This document shows positions 7,955-16,084 of a DNA stretch of 64,000 bases, in pieces. The position numbers were made by a program, and so were the translations under genes. This DNA is from Rhodobacter sp. (lineage in GTDB: Bacteria > Pseudomonadota > Alphaproteobacteria > Rhodobacterales > Rhodobacteraceae), in contig JACKKE010000001.1 in the NCBI GenBank assembly GCA_020637595.1, positions 186,001-250,000 on the forward strand, written 5' to 3'. Below the pieces are notes generated by a model that did not search any database, was not told where the DNA came from, and was given only the letters and a program-made list of their open reading frames with translations. Every line of letters begins with the position of its first letter. Positions within the stretch are counted from its first letter, which is position 1.

Positions 7955-8926
7955 TCAGACCTCCTCGAGCAGCGTGGTGTCGAACATCGCGCGCGTGCCG
8001 TGGATGCCGACCGCCGCCAGTGCCTCGAGATTGCCGGCGATGCCCTCTTCGGTCATCGCGAAGATGCCGGCGGGGCTTTCGATCAGCGGCTTCTGCGCGG
8101 TGTTGAAGAACACCTCGTTCTCGATCTCGCGGCCGGTGCCGGCGAAATGGGTCTCGGCCCATTGCGGCGGATAGAGCGCGGGATCGGCCAGATTCTCGGC
8201 CCAGCCACGGCGGCTGGCGCGCAGCCAGGCGATCAGTTCGGCGCGCTTGGTGGCCAGGGTTTCCTCGGTCACGACCACGGTGTCGTTATAGATCGTATAG
8301 CCGAAATCATAGAGCAGGAACGACACCGCCTCGGCCCCCATCATCGAGATGGTGTAGGGCACGTTGGTGGTGAAATCGAGGCTGGCGTCGATCTCGCCGC
8401 GGATCAGGGGCGTCGGGTCATAGGCATAGGGCACGATGTTGACCGAAGCCCGGTCGATTCCGTTCATCGCCAGCACGGCCTCGACGCTGACGGTGTTGAC
8501 CGGCGGCACGGCGATGGTCTTGCCGACCATGTCGGCGGGCGAAAGGACCGGGTTCGACGCCAGCGAGACGATGCCGATCGGGTTCTTCTGATACTGGGTG
8601 CCGATGATCTTGAACGGCGCGCCCTGTTCGGCAATCGCCTTGATCGTGGTGTCGGGCGTGGTCAGCGCCAGATCCGCGCGCCCGGCGACGATCGTCGATT
8701 CCGGGATCACATCGGGCCCGCCCGACAGATAGGTCAGGTCCAGGCCTTCCTCGGCGTAATAGCCCTTGTCCATCGCCAGAAAATAGCCGGCGAATTCGGC
8801 ATCGTTGATCCAGGCCGCCTGCATCGCGAAGGGCGACGAGGCGCGCGCCGCGCGCGGCAGGAACGGCAAGGTCGAGGCGGCGGCGCCGGTCGCCAGGAAG
8901 GAGCGTCGGTTGAGGGTCAGTCTCAT
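7955..8926 (-). CDS. periplasmic substrate-binding protein, NMT1/THI5-like
   Basis: A 323-residue binding protein beginning with a twin-arginine-like signal (NRRSFLATGAAAS) and a cleavage region near residue 28. The mature part has THI5/SsuA-type landmarks: WINDAEFAGYFLAMDKGYYAEEGL, then GKTIAVPPVN near the hinge. THI5-like receptors bind HMP, formyl-aminopyrimidine, riboflavin or sulfonates. SD AAAGGA precedes the ATG at 8926. It is first of the three transporter genes and follows the cyclo-ligase paralogue by 44 bp. Thiamin-precursor uptake is an inference from context. Confidence 0.88.
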   Translation of the reverse strand: MRLTLNRRSFLATGAAASTLPFLPRAARASSPFAMQAAWINDAEFAGYFLAMDKGYYAEEGLDLTYLSGGPDVIPESTIVAGRADLALTTPDTTIKAIAEQGAPFKIIGTQYQKNPIGIVSLASNPVLSPADMVGKTIAVPPVNTVSVEAVLAMNGIDRASVNIVPYAYDPTPLIRGEIDASLDFTTNVPYTISMMGAEAVSFLLYDFGYTIYNDTVVVTEETLATKRAELIAWLRASRRGWAENLADPALYPPQWAETHFAGTGREIENEVFFNTAQKPLIESPAGIFAMTEEGIAGNLEALAAVGIHGTRAMFDTTLLEEV

Positions 8927-8970
8927 GGCAGATCCTTTGCGAAATCGAGGGGAGGGGGAGGGAGGAGAGG

Positions 8971-9708
8971 TCAGGCAATGCCCTGGATGCGCTGCAGTTC
9001 CTGCAGCGGCGGCGTGTCGTCGATCTGTTTCGGATCGAGCAGCGCCCATTTCACCCCGCGCGGGCGTTTCGCGCTGCGCTCGACCGTGTGCAGGCCGCTG
9101 GGGGTGGCGATGTAGTCGACGAGGATATCGGTCTCGGACGGGGTCAGCTTGTCCTCGACGACCTGCACGTCATGGACCACGGCGACGACCGGCGTCGCCT
9201 CATCGGCCAGCCCGAGGTCGGTGAACATCCCCCATTCGAGGTCGAAGAACCCGTGCCCCTTGCCGAACCGCACACCGTCGCGCGACACCGCCGAGGCCCC
9301 GGTCACCATAAAGTCGAACCGCCCGCGGGCAGCGATTTCCTCCAGGCTGATCGGGCGGGCGAAATGCTCCATTCCGTCGAGCCAGGCGGCATAGAGTTCG
9401 GCACCCGGCGGGACCATGCCGGGCTCGATCAGCAGGAAACCGCGGTAGATGCCATAGGTCGACATCACGAAGGTCTTGCCCGCGGCGATCATCCGGCGGC
9501 GCAGGTCCACTAGGCAGTTGTCGGGCGTGATGAAGCTGAAGCCCGCCGACTGGTATTGCGGCATCCGCACCAGATGTTCGGTCGCGGCCTCGGATCCTTC
9601 GAAATCGGGGATCACCTCGGCGAAATTCATGTGGAACCGCGTGTCGGGACGCGCGACATCCTGCAGCTTGCCCCAAATCTGCTGGCGGATGATCTTGGAT
9701 TTCGACAT
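8971..9708 (-). CDS. 5-formyltetrahydrofolate cyclo-ligase-like protein (COG0212 paralogue)
   Basis: A 245-residue protein of the 5-FCL/MTHFS superfamily. The diagnostic loop is GKGHGFFDLE, matching the family's GxGxGYYDR, near residue 165. The N-terminal basic region KSKIIRQQIWG also fits. It is longer than true 5-FCL (about 180-200 residues) and lacks its exact motif. To my knowledge this paralogue group has been tied by comparative genomics to thiamin metabolism, which fits the THI5-like importer directly downstream. The ATG at 9708 is chosen because upstream in-frame ATGs at 9729 and 9759 lie inside a palindromic operator and CTCC (SD GGAG) sits 10 nt before it. Confidence 0.8.
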   Translation of the reverse strand: MSKSKIIRQQIWGKLQDVARPDTRFHMNFAEVIPDFEGSEAATEHLVRMPQYQSAGFSFITPDNCLVDLRRRMIAAGKTFVMSTYGIYRGFLLIEPGMVPPGAELYAAWLDGMEHFARPISLEEIAARGRFDFMVTGASAVSRDGVRFGKGHGFFDLEWGMFTDLGLADEATPVVAVVHDVQVVEDKLTPSETDILVDYIATPSGLHTVERSAKRPRGVKWALLDPKQIDDTPPLQELQRIQGIA

Positions 9709-9722
9709 GATCGAGGTGCTCC

Positions 9723-9759
9723 GTTTCATTGTTTCATTACGATGAAACACGTGTTTCAC
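9723..9759. promoter_or_regulatory. clustered palindromic operator, probably for the RpiR regulator
   Basis: Four copies of GTTTCAT/C or its complement fill the divergent gap. GTTTCAT-tacg-ATGAAAC (9731-9748) is a perfect inverted repeat. TGAAACACGTGTTTCA (9743-9758) is a perfect 16-bp palindrome overlapping it. Another GTTTCAT lies at 9723-9729. The position between the RpiR gene and its target operon supports joint control. Confidence 0.7.
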
Positions 9760-9794
9760 TAAATCAAGCCACCAAAAAGGCTGATGACGGATTT

Positions 9795-10643
9795 ATGGCG
9801 ACTCGGATAACCCTCAGAATTCAGGAAAGAATTTCGCGCCTGACCGCGGCCGAGCAAAAACTTGCGGCGGTCCTGCTCGAGAATCAGGCGATGATTGAAA
9901 CGCATTCTGCAACCGAGCTTTCGGCGCTTGCGGGCGTGTCAAAGGCGACGACCGCGCGGTTTTTTCGCAACCTCGGCTATACCGACTTCGAGGAAGCCCG
10001 CACCCAGGCACGCGAGGAACGCAACCGAACCCAGCCCTATGCCTATGCCGCCACCCAGCCCGAGGGCATCGCGCTGGGGCGCTCGATCGGTGACCATCTG
10101 GATCTGGAACTCGCCAACCTGACGCGCACCTTCGAGGAAATGCGCCCGGATCTGCTGTCCGAAGCCGCCCGCCTGATCATCGACGCGCCGCGCGTCTGGG
10201 TCATGGGCTACGGGGCCGAGGCCGGGATTGCCCGCTATGCCCGCACCCTCTTTTCCCGCCTGCGCCCGGATGTGAACCTGCTGGGCCAGGACGCCGGCGC
10301 CTGGGCCGAGGATCTGGCGATGACCGGCCCGCGCGACGCCCTGCTGCTGATGAGCCTGGAACCGCGGCCGAAATTCCAGTCGGCCCTGACCGCTTATGCG
10401 CGCACCACCCGGATGAATGTCATCACCCTGACCGACCACCGCTATTTCGCGCGGGCGCAGCGGTTCTCGCGGCTGGTGATCGGCTGCCACGTCGCCAATT
10501 ACGGGCTGATCCCCAGCCACACCACCTTCACCAGCCTGATCCGACTGCTGGCGATCGCCTTTGTCTCCGAGGCCGGCGAAAGCGCCCGCCAGCGCATGTC
10601 GGTGATCGACGAAATCAACGAAGAGATCGACCTGTTCGATTGA
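9795..10643 (+). CDS. RpiR/MurR-family transcriptional regulator
   Basis: A 282-residue regulator with an N-terminal HTH_6 domain (ATELSALAGVSKATTARFFRNLGY) and a C-terminal SIS sugar-phosphate-binding-like domain (VWVMGYGAEAGIARYARTLF, residues about 130-260). The start is ATG 9795 (MATRITLRIQ); an upstream ATG at 9729 falls inside the operator. It is divergent from the cyclo-ligase/ABC operon and is its probable regulator. RpiR proteins usually sense phosphosugars; the effector here is unknown. Confidence 0.9.
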   Translation: MATRITLRIQERISRLTAAEQKLAAVLLENQAMIETHSATELSALAGVSKATTARFFRNLGYTDFEEARTQAREERNRTQPYAYAATQPEGIALGRSIGDHLDLELANLTRTFEEMRPDLLSEAARLIIDAPRVWVMGYGAEAGIARYARTLFSRLRPDVNLLGQDAGAWAEDLAMTGPRDALLLMSLEPRPKFQSALTAYARTTRMNVITLTDHRYFARAQRFSRLVIGCHVANYGLIPSHTTFTSLIRLLAIAFVSEAGESARQRMSVIDEINEEIDLFD

Positions 10644-10675
10644 GCCCCGCCCGTCCGGGACGGGCAGGGCGGGGC
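10644..10675. terminator. stem-loop between convergent rpiR-type and RND genes
   Basis: The outer repeat GCCCCGCCC / GGGCGGGGC encloses a second perfect hairpin, CCCGTCC-G-GGACGGG. It is very GC-rich with no clear U-tract, starting one base after the regulator stop codon. Confidence 0.6.
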
Positions 10676-10688
10676 AGGGCGCCTGCGG

Positions 10689-13600
10689 TCACTCGGTGCC
10701 GGGGCCGTGCGGCTTCAGCGCGCGACCGCCCGACAGCTTGCGGATGACCACATAGAAGCTGGGCACCATGAAGATGCCGATGAAGGTGGCGGCGATCATG
10801 CCCCCCAGAACACCGATGCCGATGGCATTCTGTGCCCCGGCGCCCGCGCCGGTGGCGGTGGCCAGCGGCACCACGCCCAGGATGAAGGCCAGCGAGGTCA
10901 TCAGGATCGGTCGCAGACGCAGTCTCGCGGCCTCGCGCGCCGCCGCCCGGGTTTCCATGCCGCGGGCTTCCAGATCGCGCGCGAACTCGACGATCAGGAT
11001 GGCGTTCTTGGCCGCCAGACCGATCGTGGTCAGGATGCCGACCTTGAAATAGACGTCGTTCGTCTGGCCGAAATACCAGGCCGCCGCCAGCGCCCCCAGC
11101 AAGCCGACCGGCACCGCCAGCATCACCGAAAACGGGATCGCCCAGCTTTCATAGAGCGCGGCGAGGCAGAGGAAGACCACCAGCACCGACAGCGCGTAGA
11201 GATAGGGCGCCTGGCTGCCCGATTGGCGCTCCTGATACGACAGGTCGGTCCAGGCCGTGCCCCAGCCGCCGTCGAGCTGCGCAACCAGGTCCTCCATCGC
11301 CACCATCGCCTCGCCCGAGGAGACACCGGCGCCCTCGGAGCCCGAGATCGAGATCGCAGGCAGGCCGTCGATGCGCGACAGGCGCGGCGCGACGGGCCCC
11401 CATTCAGTCGAGGTAAAGGCCGAAAAGGGCACCATTTCGCCCGAGGAATTGCGCGCATACCAGCCGTCGATGTCCTCGGGCTGCATCCGGTAAGCGGCCT
11501 CTCCCTCGACGATCACCGGCCGCAGTGATGCCCCCAGCTGAAAGTCGTTCACCTCGCGGCCGGTAAAGATGATCGACAGCATCGCGTTGACGTCCGACAG
11601 CGAGACCCCCAGTGCGGCCGCCTTTTCCTGGTCGATCACCAGCCGCAGCGCGGCCTGGTCCTCGCTGGCGCCCGAGCGCACGGACGAGACGCGCGCATCG
11701 GTGCCGGCCAGCGCCACCAGGGCGTCCGCGGCCTGGCGCAGGGCCTCGGTGCCGGCGTTGGACTGGTCGACGAGATACATCGAGAAGCCCTGCGAGGTGC
11801 CAAGGCCCGGAATCGCCGGCGGTTGCATGAAGAAGATCCGCCCGGCGCGGTGGTTGGCGAAATGCATATTGGCGCGCATCGCCACGGCCGAGGCGCTCAT
11901 GTCGCTGCCCTCGCGCGTGTCGAAGTCGCGCAGCTTGACGAAGATCAACGCCGCGTTCTGGCCCGAGCCACGGAACGAAAAGCCCAGCGCGACAAAGGTG
12001 GCCTCGACGGCTTCGCTTTCCTCATTGAGGAGGTAATCCTCGATCTGTTCGACCACCGCCTGGGTTTGCGCCGTCGTCGTGCCTTCGGACAGCGAGATCA
12101 TCGACATCAGCACGCCCTGGTCCTCGGTCGGCAGGAACGAACTGTCGATGCGGGAATACAGCTCCCAGGCGCCCCAGCCGACGAGGCCCAGCACGAGCAT
12201 CATCGCAAAGGGCAGGCGCAGGAGGCCCTTGAGCACCGCCGCATAGCCCGCGCGCAGGGTGTTGAACCCGGCGTTGAAGGCGCGCGCGGGGGCGCCCAGC
12301 AGGCCATGCCCCGTGCCCTTGTGCGGGCGCAGCAGCGAGGCGGTCATCGCCGGGGTGAGGCTGAGCGCAACGAGGGCCGAGAGCACCATCGCCGAGATGA
12401 TCGTGATCGAGAACTGCCGGTAGATCACCCCGGTCGAGCCCGACATGAAGGCCATCGGCAGGAACACCGCCGACAGCACCAGCGCGATGCCGATCAGCGC
12501 GCCGGTGATCTGGCGCATGCTTTTGGCCGTGGCCTCGACGGGGCCGATCTTGTCTTCCTCCATCACCCGCTCGACGTTCTCGACGACGACGATGGCGTCA
12601 TCGACCAGCAGGCCGATGGCCAGGACAAGGGCGAACATGGTCAGCGTGTTGATCGAATAGCCGGCGGCAAACAGCACGCCGAAGGTGCCCAGCAGCACCA
12701 CCGGCACCGCGACGATCGGGATCAGCGTGGCGCGCCATTTCTGCAGGAAGACCATGATCACCAGCAGCACCAGCGCGATCGCTTCGGCAAGCGTGTGCCA
12801 GACCTTCTCGATGGAAAGTTCGACGAAGGGCGAGGTGTCATAGGAATATTCGACGCGGACCCCTTCGGGCAGGGCGCTTTCCAGCCGGGTCATGGTTGCG
12901 CGCACCGCGGCGGCGGTTTCCACCGCGTTGGCGCCGGTCGCGAGGTTCACGCCAAAACCCGAGGCATTTGCCCCGTTGAACCGGGAATCGCGGCCATAGG
13001 TTTCCTGGCCGATCTCGACCCGGGCCACGTCGCCCAGGTAGACGGTGCGCCCCTCGGAGGTGGTGGTGAGGCGGATCCGCTCGAATTCGTCGACGGTGGC
13101 AAGCTGGCTCTGGGCGGTGACCGTGGCGGTGAATTGCTGGCCCGGCACGACCGGCTGCGTGCCCAGCGCGCCGACCGAGACGGTGGTGTTCTGCGCGGTG
13201 ACCGCGTTCACCACGTCGGTGGGCGTCAGCGAGAATTCCACCAGCCTGAGCGGATCGAGCCAGATACGCATTGCATAGCCCGAACCGAAGGCGTTGATGC
13301 CGCCCACGCCCTCGGTCCGGTTGATCGCGCCCTGCACGGTCGACGACATGATGTCGCCCAGCTCGACAGTGGAATAGCGGCCGTCCTCGGACACCAGCGC
13401 GCCGACCATCAGGATCGATGAGGACGAGCGCGAGACGGTCACGCCAGCCGTCTGCACCGGCGTGGGCAGGCGCGAGGTGATGCGCTGGACGCGGGTCTGA
13501 ACCTCGTTCTGCGCGTCGATCGGATCAACGCTGTCATCGAAGGTCAGCGTCAGTGCGGCGCTGCCCTGCGAGGAATCGGCAACCGTATAGAGCAGTCCGT

Positions 13601-13817
13601 CCAGCCCGGTCAGCGCGTCCTCGATCGGTTCGGTGACCGAATTCTGCACCGCCTCGGCGGTGGCGCCGGAATAGGTGGCGCGGATGCGCACGGTGGTGGG
13701 CGCGATGTCGGGGTATTGCGACACCTGCAGCTCGGTGATGGAAAAGGCACCGGCCAGCATGGTGATGATCGCCAGAACCCAGGCGAAAACCGGGCGGTGA
13801 ATGAAGAACTGCGCCAT
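10689..13817 (-). CDS. RND multidrug efflux pump inner-membrane transporter (AcrB/HAE1 type)
   Basis: A 1042-residue proton-driven transporter of full family length. It has the N-terminal helix after FIHRPVFAWVLAI, two large periplasmic loops and twelve membrane helices. The proton-relay pair is in LLVDDAIVVVENVE (TM4) and the matching lysine in LAAKNAILIVEFARD (TM10). It starts 3 bp behind the adaptor gene, so the two form one operon. No outer-membrane TolC gene is nearby, so an unlinked channel is expected. Substrates cannot be inferred. Confidence 0.96.
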   Translation of the reverse strand: MAQFFIHRPVFAWVLAIITMLAGAFSITELQVSQYPDIAPTTVRIRATYSGATAEAVQNSVTEPIEDALTGLDGLLYTVADSSQGSAALTLTFDDSVDPIDAQNEVQTRVQRITSRLPTPVQTAGVTVSRSSSSILMVGALVSEDGRYSTVELGDIMSSTVQGAINRTEGVGGINAFGSGYAMRIWLDPLRLVEFSLTPTDVVNAVTAQNTTVSVGALGTQPVVPGQQFTATVTAQSQLATVDEFERIRLTTTSEGRTVYLGDVARVEIGQETYGRDSRFNGANASGFGVNLATGANAVETAAAVRATMTRLESALPEGVRVEYSYDTSPFVELSIEKVWHTLAEAIALVLLVIMVFLQKWRATLIPIVAVPVVLLGTFGVLFAAGYSINTLTMFALVLAIGLLVDDAIVVVENVERVMEEDKIGPVEATAKSMRQITGALIGIALVLSAVFLPMAFMSGSTGVIYRQFSITIISAMVLSALVALSLTPAMTASLLRPHKGTGHGLLGAPARAFNAGFNTLRAGYAAVLKGLLRLPFAMMLVLGLVGWGAWELYSRIDSSFLPTEDQGVLMSMISLSEGTTTAQTQAVVEQIEDYLLNEESEAVEATFVALGFSFRGSGQNAALIFVKLRDFDTREGSDMSASAVAMRANMHFANHRAGRIFFMQPPAIPGLGTSQGFSMYLVDQSNAGTEALRQAADALVALAGTDARVSSVRSGASEDQAALRLVIDQEKAAALGVSLSDVNAMLSIIFTGREVNDFQLGASLRPVIVEGEAAYRMQPEDIDGWYARNSSGEMVPFSAFTSTEWGPVAPRLSRIDGLPAISISGSEGAGVSSGEAMVAMEDLVAQLDGGWGTAWTDLSYQERQSGSQAPYLYALSVLVVFLCLAALYESWAIPFSVMLAVPVGLLGALAAAWYFGQTNDVYFKVGILTTIGLAAKNAILIVEFARDLEARGMETRAAAREAARLRLRPILMTSLAFILGVVPLATATGAGAGAQNAIGIGVLGGMIAATFIGIFMVPSFYVVIRKLSGGRALKPHGPGTE

Positions 13818-13820
13818 GAT

Positions 13821-15044
13821 TCAGTGGCCTGCCGCGGCGGCCGGTGCCGCACCGTTGGTTGCGGCAGGCAGGTCGCGGACCACGCCGGCCGCGTCGATCT
13901 CGACCGGCAGGGGCGCGACATCGCGTCCGGCGACGAGACCGGTCAGGCCATCGACGATCAGGGTGTCGCCATCCTCGAGCCCGGCCGAGACCACCCAGGC
14001 ATTGCCCCAGGTTCCGGCCTCGGTCAGCGTGGTCTGCACGGCCTTGCCGTCGCGCGCCACCCAGGCGGTCAGGGCGCCGTCCGAGCCGCGGCTGGTGGCC
14101 CGTTGCGGCACCAGAAAGGCGCGCCGCGTGCCCAGCGTGACATTCACCCGCAGGAACTGGCCGGGCAGAATCAGCCGGTCGGGATTGTCGAAGCGGATGC
14201 GGAAATCCACCGTGCCGGTGCTGGCCGAGACGGCATTGCCCATCGTGACCATTTCGCCCTGCCGGTCATAGCCTTCGCCGGTTTCCAGCAGCAGTTGCAG
14301 GCCGACACTTTCGCCAAGGGTCAGCTCGCCACGGTTGATCATCCGCCGGATGCGCAACATGCCGGCCGAGGAATCCGAGACATCGACATAGATCGGATCG
14401 AGCCGCGTGACCGTGGCCAGCGCCGTCGCCTGGTTGGCGGTGACGAGCGTGCCCACCGTCACGTCGGTGGTGCCGGCGATCCCCGAAATCGGGCTGCGGA
14501 TCACCGTGCGTTCAAGATCGAGCTGCGCCACCGACAGCGCGGCGCGCGCCGAGGTCAGCGTGGCCCGGGCACTGGCGGCGCTGGCTTCGGCGCTTTGCAG
14601 ATCGGCGCTGGTGACCACATTGCCCTGCAGGTTGCGATACCGCTGCGCGGTGGCGTCGGCCACCGATGCCGCCGCTTCGGCCGAGGCGACCGCGGCCTCG
14701 GCCGAAGACACCGCTGCGCGATAGGTCGCGTCCTCGATGCGGAACAGCGGATCGCCCACCGCGACCCTTGCGCCGGCATCATAGAGGATCTCTTCCACCG
14801 CGCCGGAAACCCGGGGGCGGATTGCGGCGTCCTCATAGGCGACGGCGCGGCCGGGCAGGGTGCGCACATAGGGCACGTCCTGCAGGGTTACTTCCACCAC
14901 ACCGACCTGGGCAGGGCCACCGGCACCAGGCGGCCTGCCCTGGGCCTCTGCCGTGCCGGCCATCAGGACCAGCGGTGCGACAAGCAGGAAGACAGCGAAG
15001 GGACGGGAGCGGAGGAAGCGGAGGTGGGCAGCGCGTCTTGGCAT
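13821..15044 (-). CDS. RND efflux periplasmic adaptor (membrane fusion protein)
   Basis: A 407-residue adaptor with a basic, hydrophobic signal segment over the first 35 residues ending AEAQ. Lipoyl-like half motifs follow (VSGAVEEILYDAGARVAVGDPLF and DLERTVIRSPISGIAGTT) on either side of an alanine-rich coiled-coil hairpin (about residues 105-165), then beta-barrel and membrane-proximal domains. It bridges the RND pump to an outer-membrane channel. The first gene of the two-gene operon. The ATG at 15044 has no good SD and sits 4 nt behind a long palindrome, so its translation may be structure-controlled. Confidence 0.93.
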   Translation of the reverse strand: MPRRAAHLRFLRSRPFAVFLLVAPLVLMAGTAEAQGRPPGAGGPAQVGVVEVTLQDVPYVRTLPGRAVAYEDAAIRPRVSGAVEEILYDAGARVAVGDPLFRIEDATYRAAVSSAEAAVASAEAAASVADATAQRYRNLQGNVVTSADLQSAEASAASARATLTSARAALSVAQLDLERTVIRSPISGIAGTTDVTVGTLVTANQATALATVTRLDPIYVDVSDSSAGMLRIRRMINRGELTLGESVGLQLLLETGEGYDRQGEMVTMGNAVSASTGTVDFRIRFDNPDRLILPGQFLRVNVTLGTRRAFLVPQRATSRGSDGALTAWVARDGKAVQTTLTEAGTWGNAWVVSAGLEDGDTLIVDGLTGLVAGRDVAPLPVEIDAAGVVRDLPAATNGAAPAAAAGH

Positions 15045-15048
15045 GGGG

Positions 15049-15098
15049 GCGTTCAATCTCGATTTCTGTCCGATACAGACATAATCGAGATTGAACGC
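15049..15098. promoter_or_regulatory. nested 50-bp palindrome in front of the RND operon
   Basis: The arms GCGTTCAATCTCGATT (15049-15064) and AATCGAGATTGAACGC (15083-15098) are perfect 16-bp inverted repeats. Their spacer holds a second inverted repeat, TCTGT-CCGAT-ACAGA (15065-15079), of the type bound by TetR/AcrR repressors. It lies between the divergent adaptor and LuxR genes, 4 nt before the adaptor ATG. Operator or mRNA hairpin are both possible. Confidence 0.75.
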
Positions 15099-15266
15099 TT
15101 GGCTACTGCGTTTCCGTCGCCGGGGGGCGTAAATGCCTCCGGCTGCCGACGGGCCGCCGACGCGCCGGGTCGAGACCGGGCCCGGCGTTTGTGCCTGCAC
15201 GCTCCCCCTTGCCGAAGAGGCCCGCGGCAAGGACAATACGGCGGACCCCTCTTCGGACTGAAGCCC

Positions 15267-16025
15267 GTGAACCTGACCGACGCAGAAGCCGACCTGATTT
15301 TTTCGATCATGCGCGACCTGAGTGGCGAGTTCGACCATTCCGAGGTCCGGCGGCGCGTGGGTCAGAAAATGCTGGAGTTGCTCAGGGCCGACTATTTCGC
15401 GTCGTATGTCTGGGACGACGAGGCGCAGCAGTTTGTGTCCTGCGTCCAGATCAACATGACGGACGACAACCTGCGCCAATACGCAAGCTATTTTCAGTTC
15501 AACGACCCGATCACCCCGACCCTGCAACGGCGACGCAAAGCAACGCCCGTCAGCGAGGTGATGCGCCACGACCGGTTGGTCAAGACGGAATTCTTCAATG
15601 ATTTCCTGAAGCAGGACGGTCTTTGCTATGGCATGAATTACTTTGCCTACGACCGTGGGGCCAATATCGGCGACCTGCGGATATGGCGAGGCGCCAATCG
15701 CGAGGATTTCACCCCACGGGATGCGCAGATCGTCGATGCCGTGGGCCCGAGCCTCGTCAATGCGCTGATCCGCGCCCGAAATTCCGTGGTGCAGATCCCG
15801 TCGGTCCGTTTCGCCCAGATTGCCGATGATCTGGGGTTTACGGTCAGGGAGGCCGAGGTCGCCGACTTGCTGGTCACCGGCCTGACCGACGATGAAATCT
15901 GTGGGAAACTCGGCTTTTCCAAGCCCACGCTGCGCTCGCATATCGCGTCGATCTTTCGGAAATCCGGGCTGAATCGGCGCACGCAATTGGCCCAGTTCCT
16001 GGCCGAGAAAAATCATCATTTGTGA
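15267..16025 (+). CDS. LuxR-family transcriptional regulator
   Basis: A 252-residue regulator with an N-terminal sensor domain resembling the autoinducer-binding/GAF fold (FASYVWDDEAQQF, PITPTLQRRRKATPVSEV) and a C-terminal LuxR helix-turn-helix (DDEICGKLGFSKPTLRSHIASIFRKSGL). The start is uncertain: I choose GTG at 15267 because no in-frame ATG gives a full domain. It precedes the amidase/ABC operon by 59 bp in the same direction and may control it; it is also divergent from the RND operon. No luxI-type synthase is in the window. Confidence 0.85.
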   Translation: MNLTDAEADLIFSIMRDLSGEFDHSEVRRRVGQKMLELLRADYFASYVWDDEAQQFVSCVQINMTDDNLRQYASYFQFNDPITPTLQRRRKATPVSEVMRHDRLVKTEFFNDFLKQDGLCYGMNYFAYDRGANIGDLRIWRGANREDFTPRDAQIVDAVGPSLVNALIRARNSVVQIPSVRFAQIADDLGFTVREAEVADLLVTGLTDDEICGKLGFSKPTLRSHIASIFRKSGLNRRTQLAQFLAEKNHHL

Positions 16026-16084
16026 TGATAGGCGACTGAACCAACCACTCTCTATCGTGTCCCTCAGCATTCAGGGAGACGGTG

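Noticed and set aside
9709..9794. TPP riboswitch in front of the thiamin-like ABC operon
   Set aside because: None of the conserved TPP aptamer sequence is present, and palindromic operators fill the space instead.
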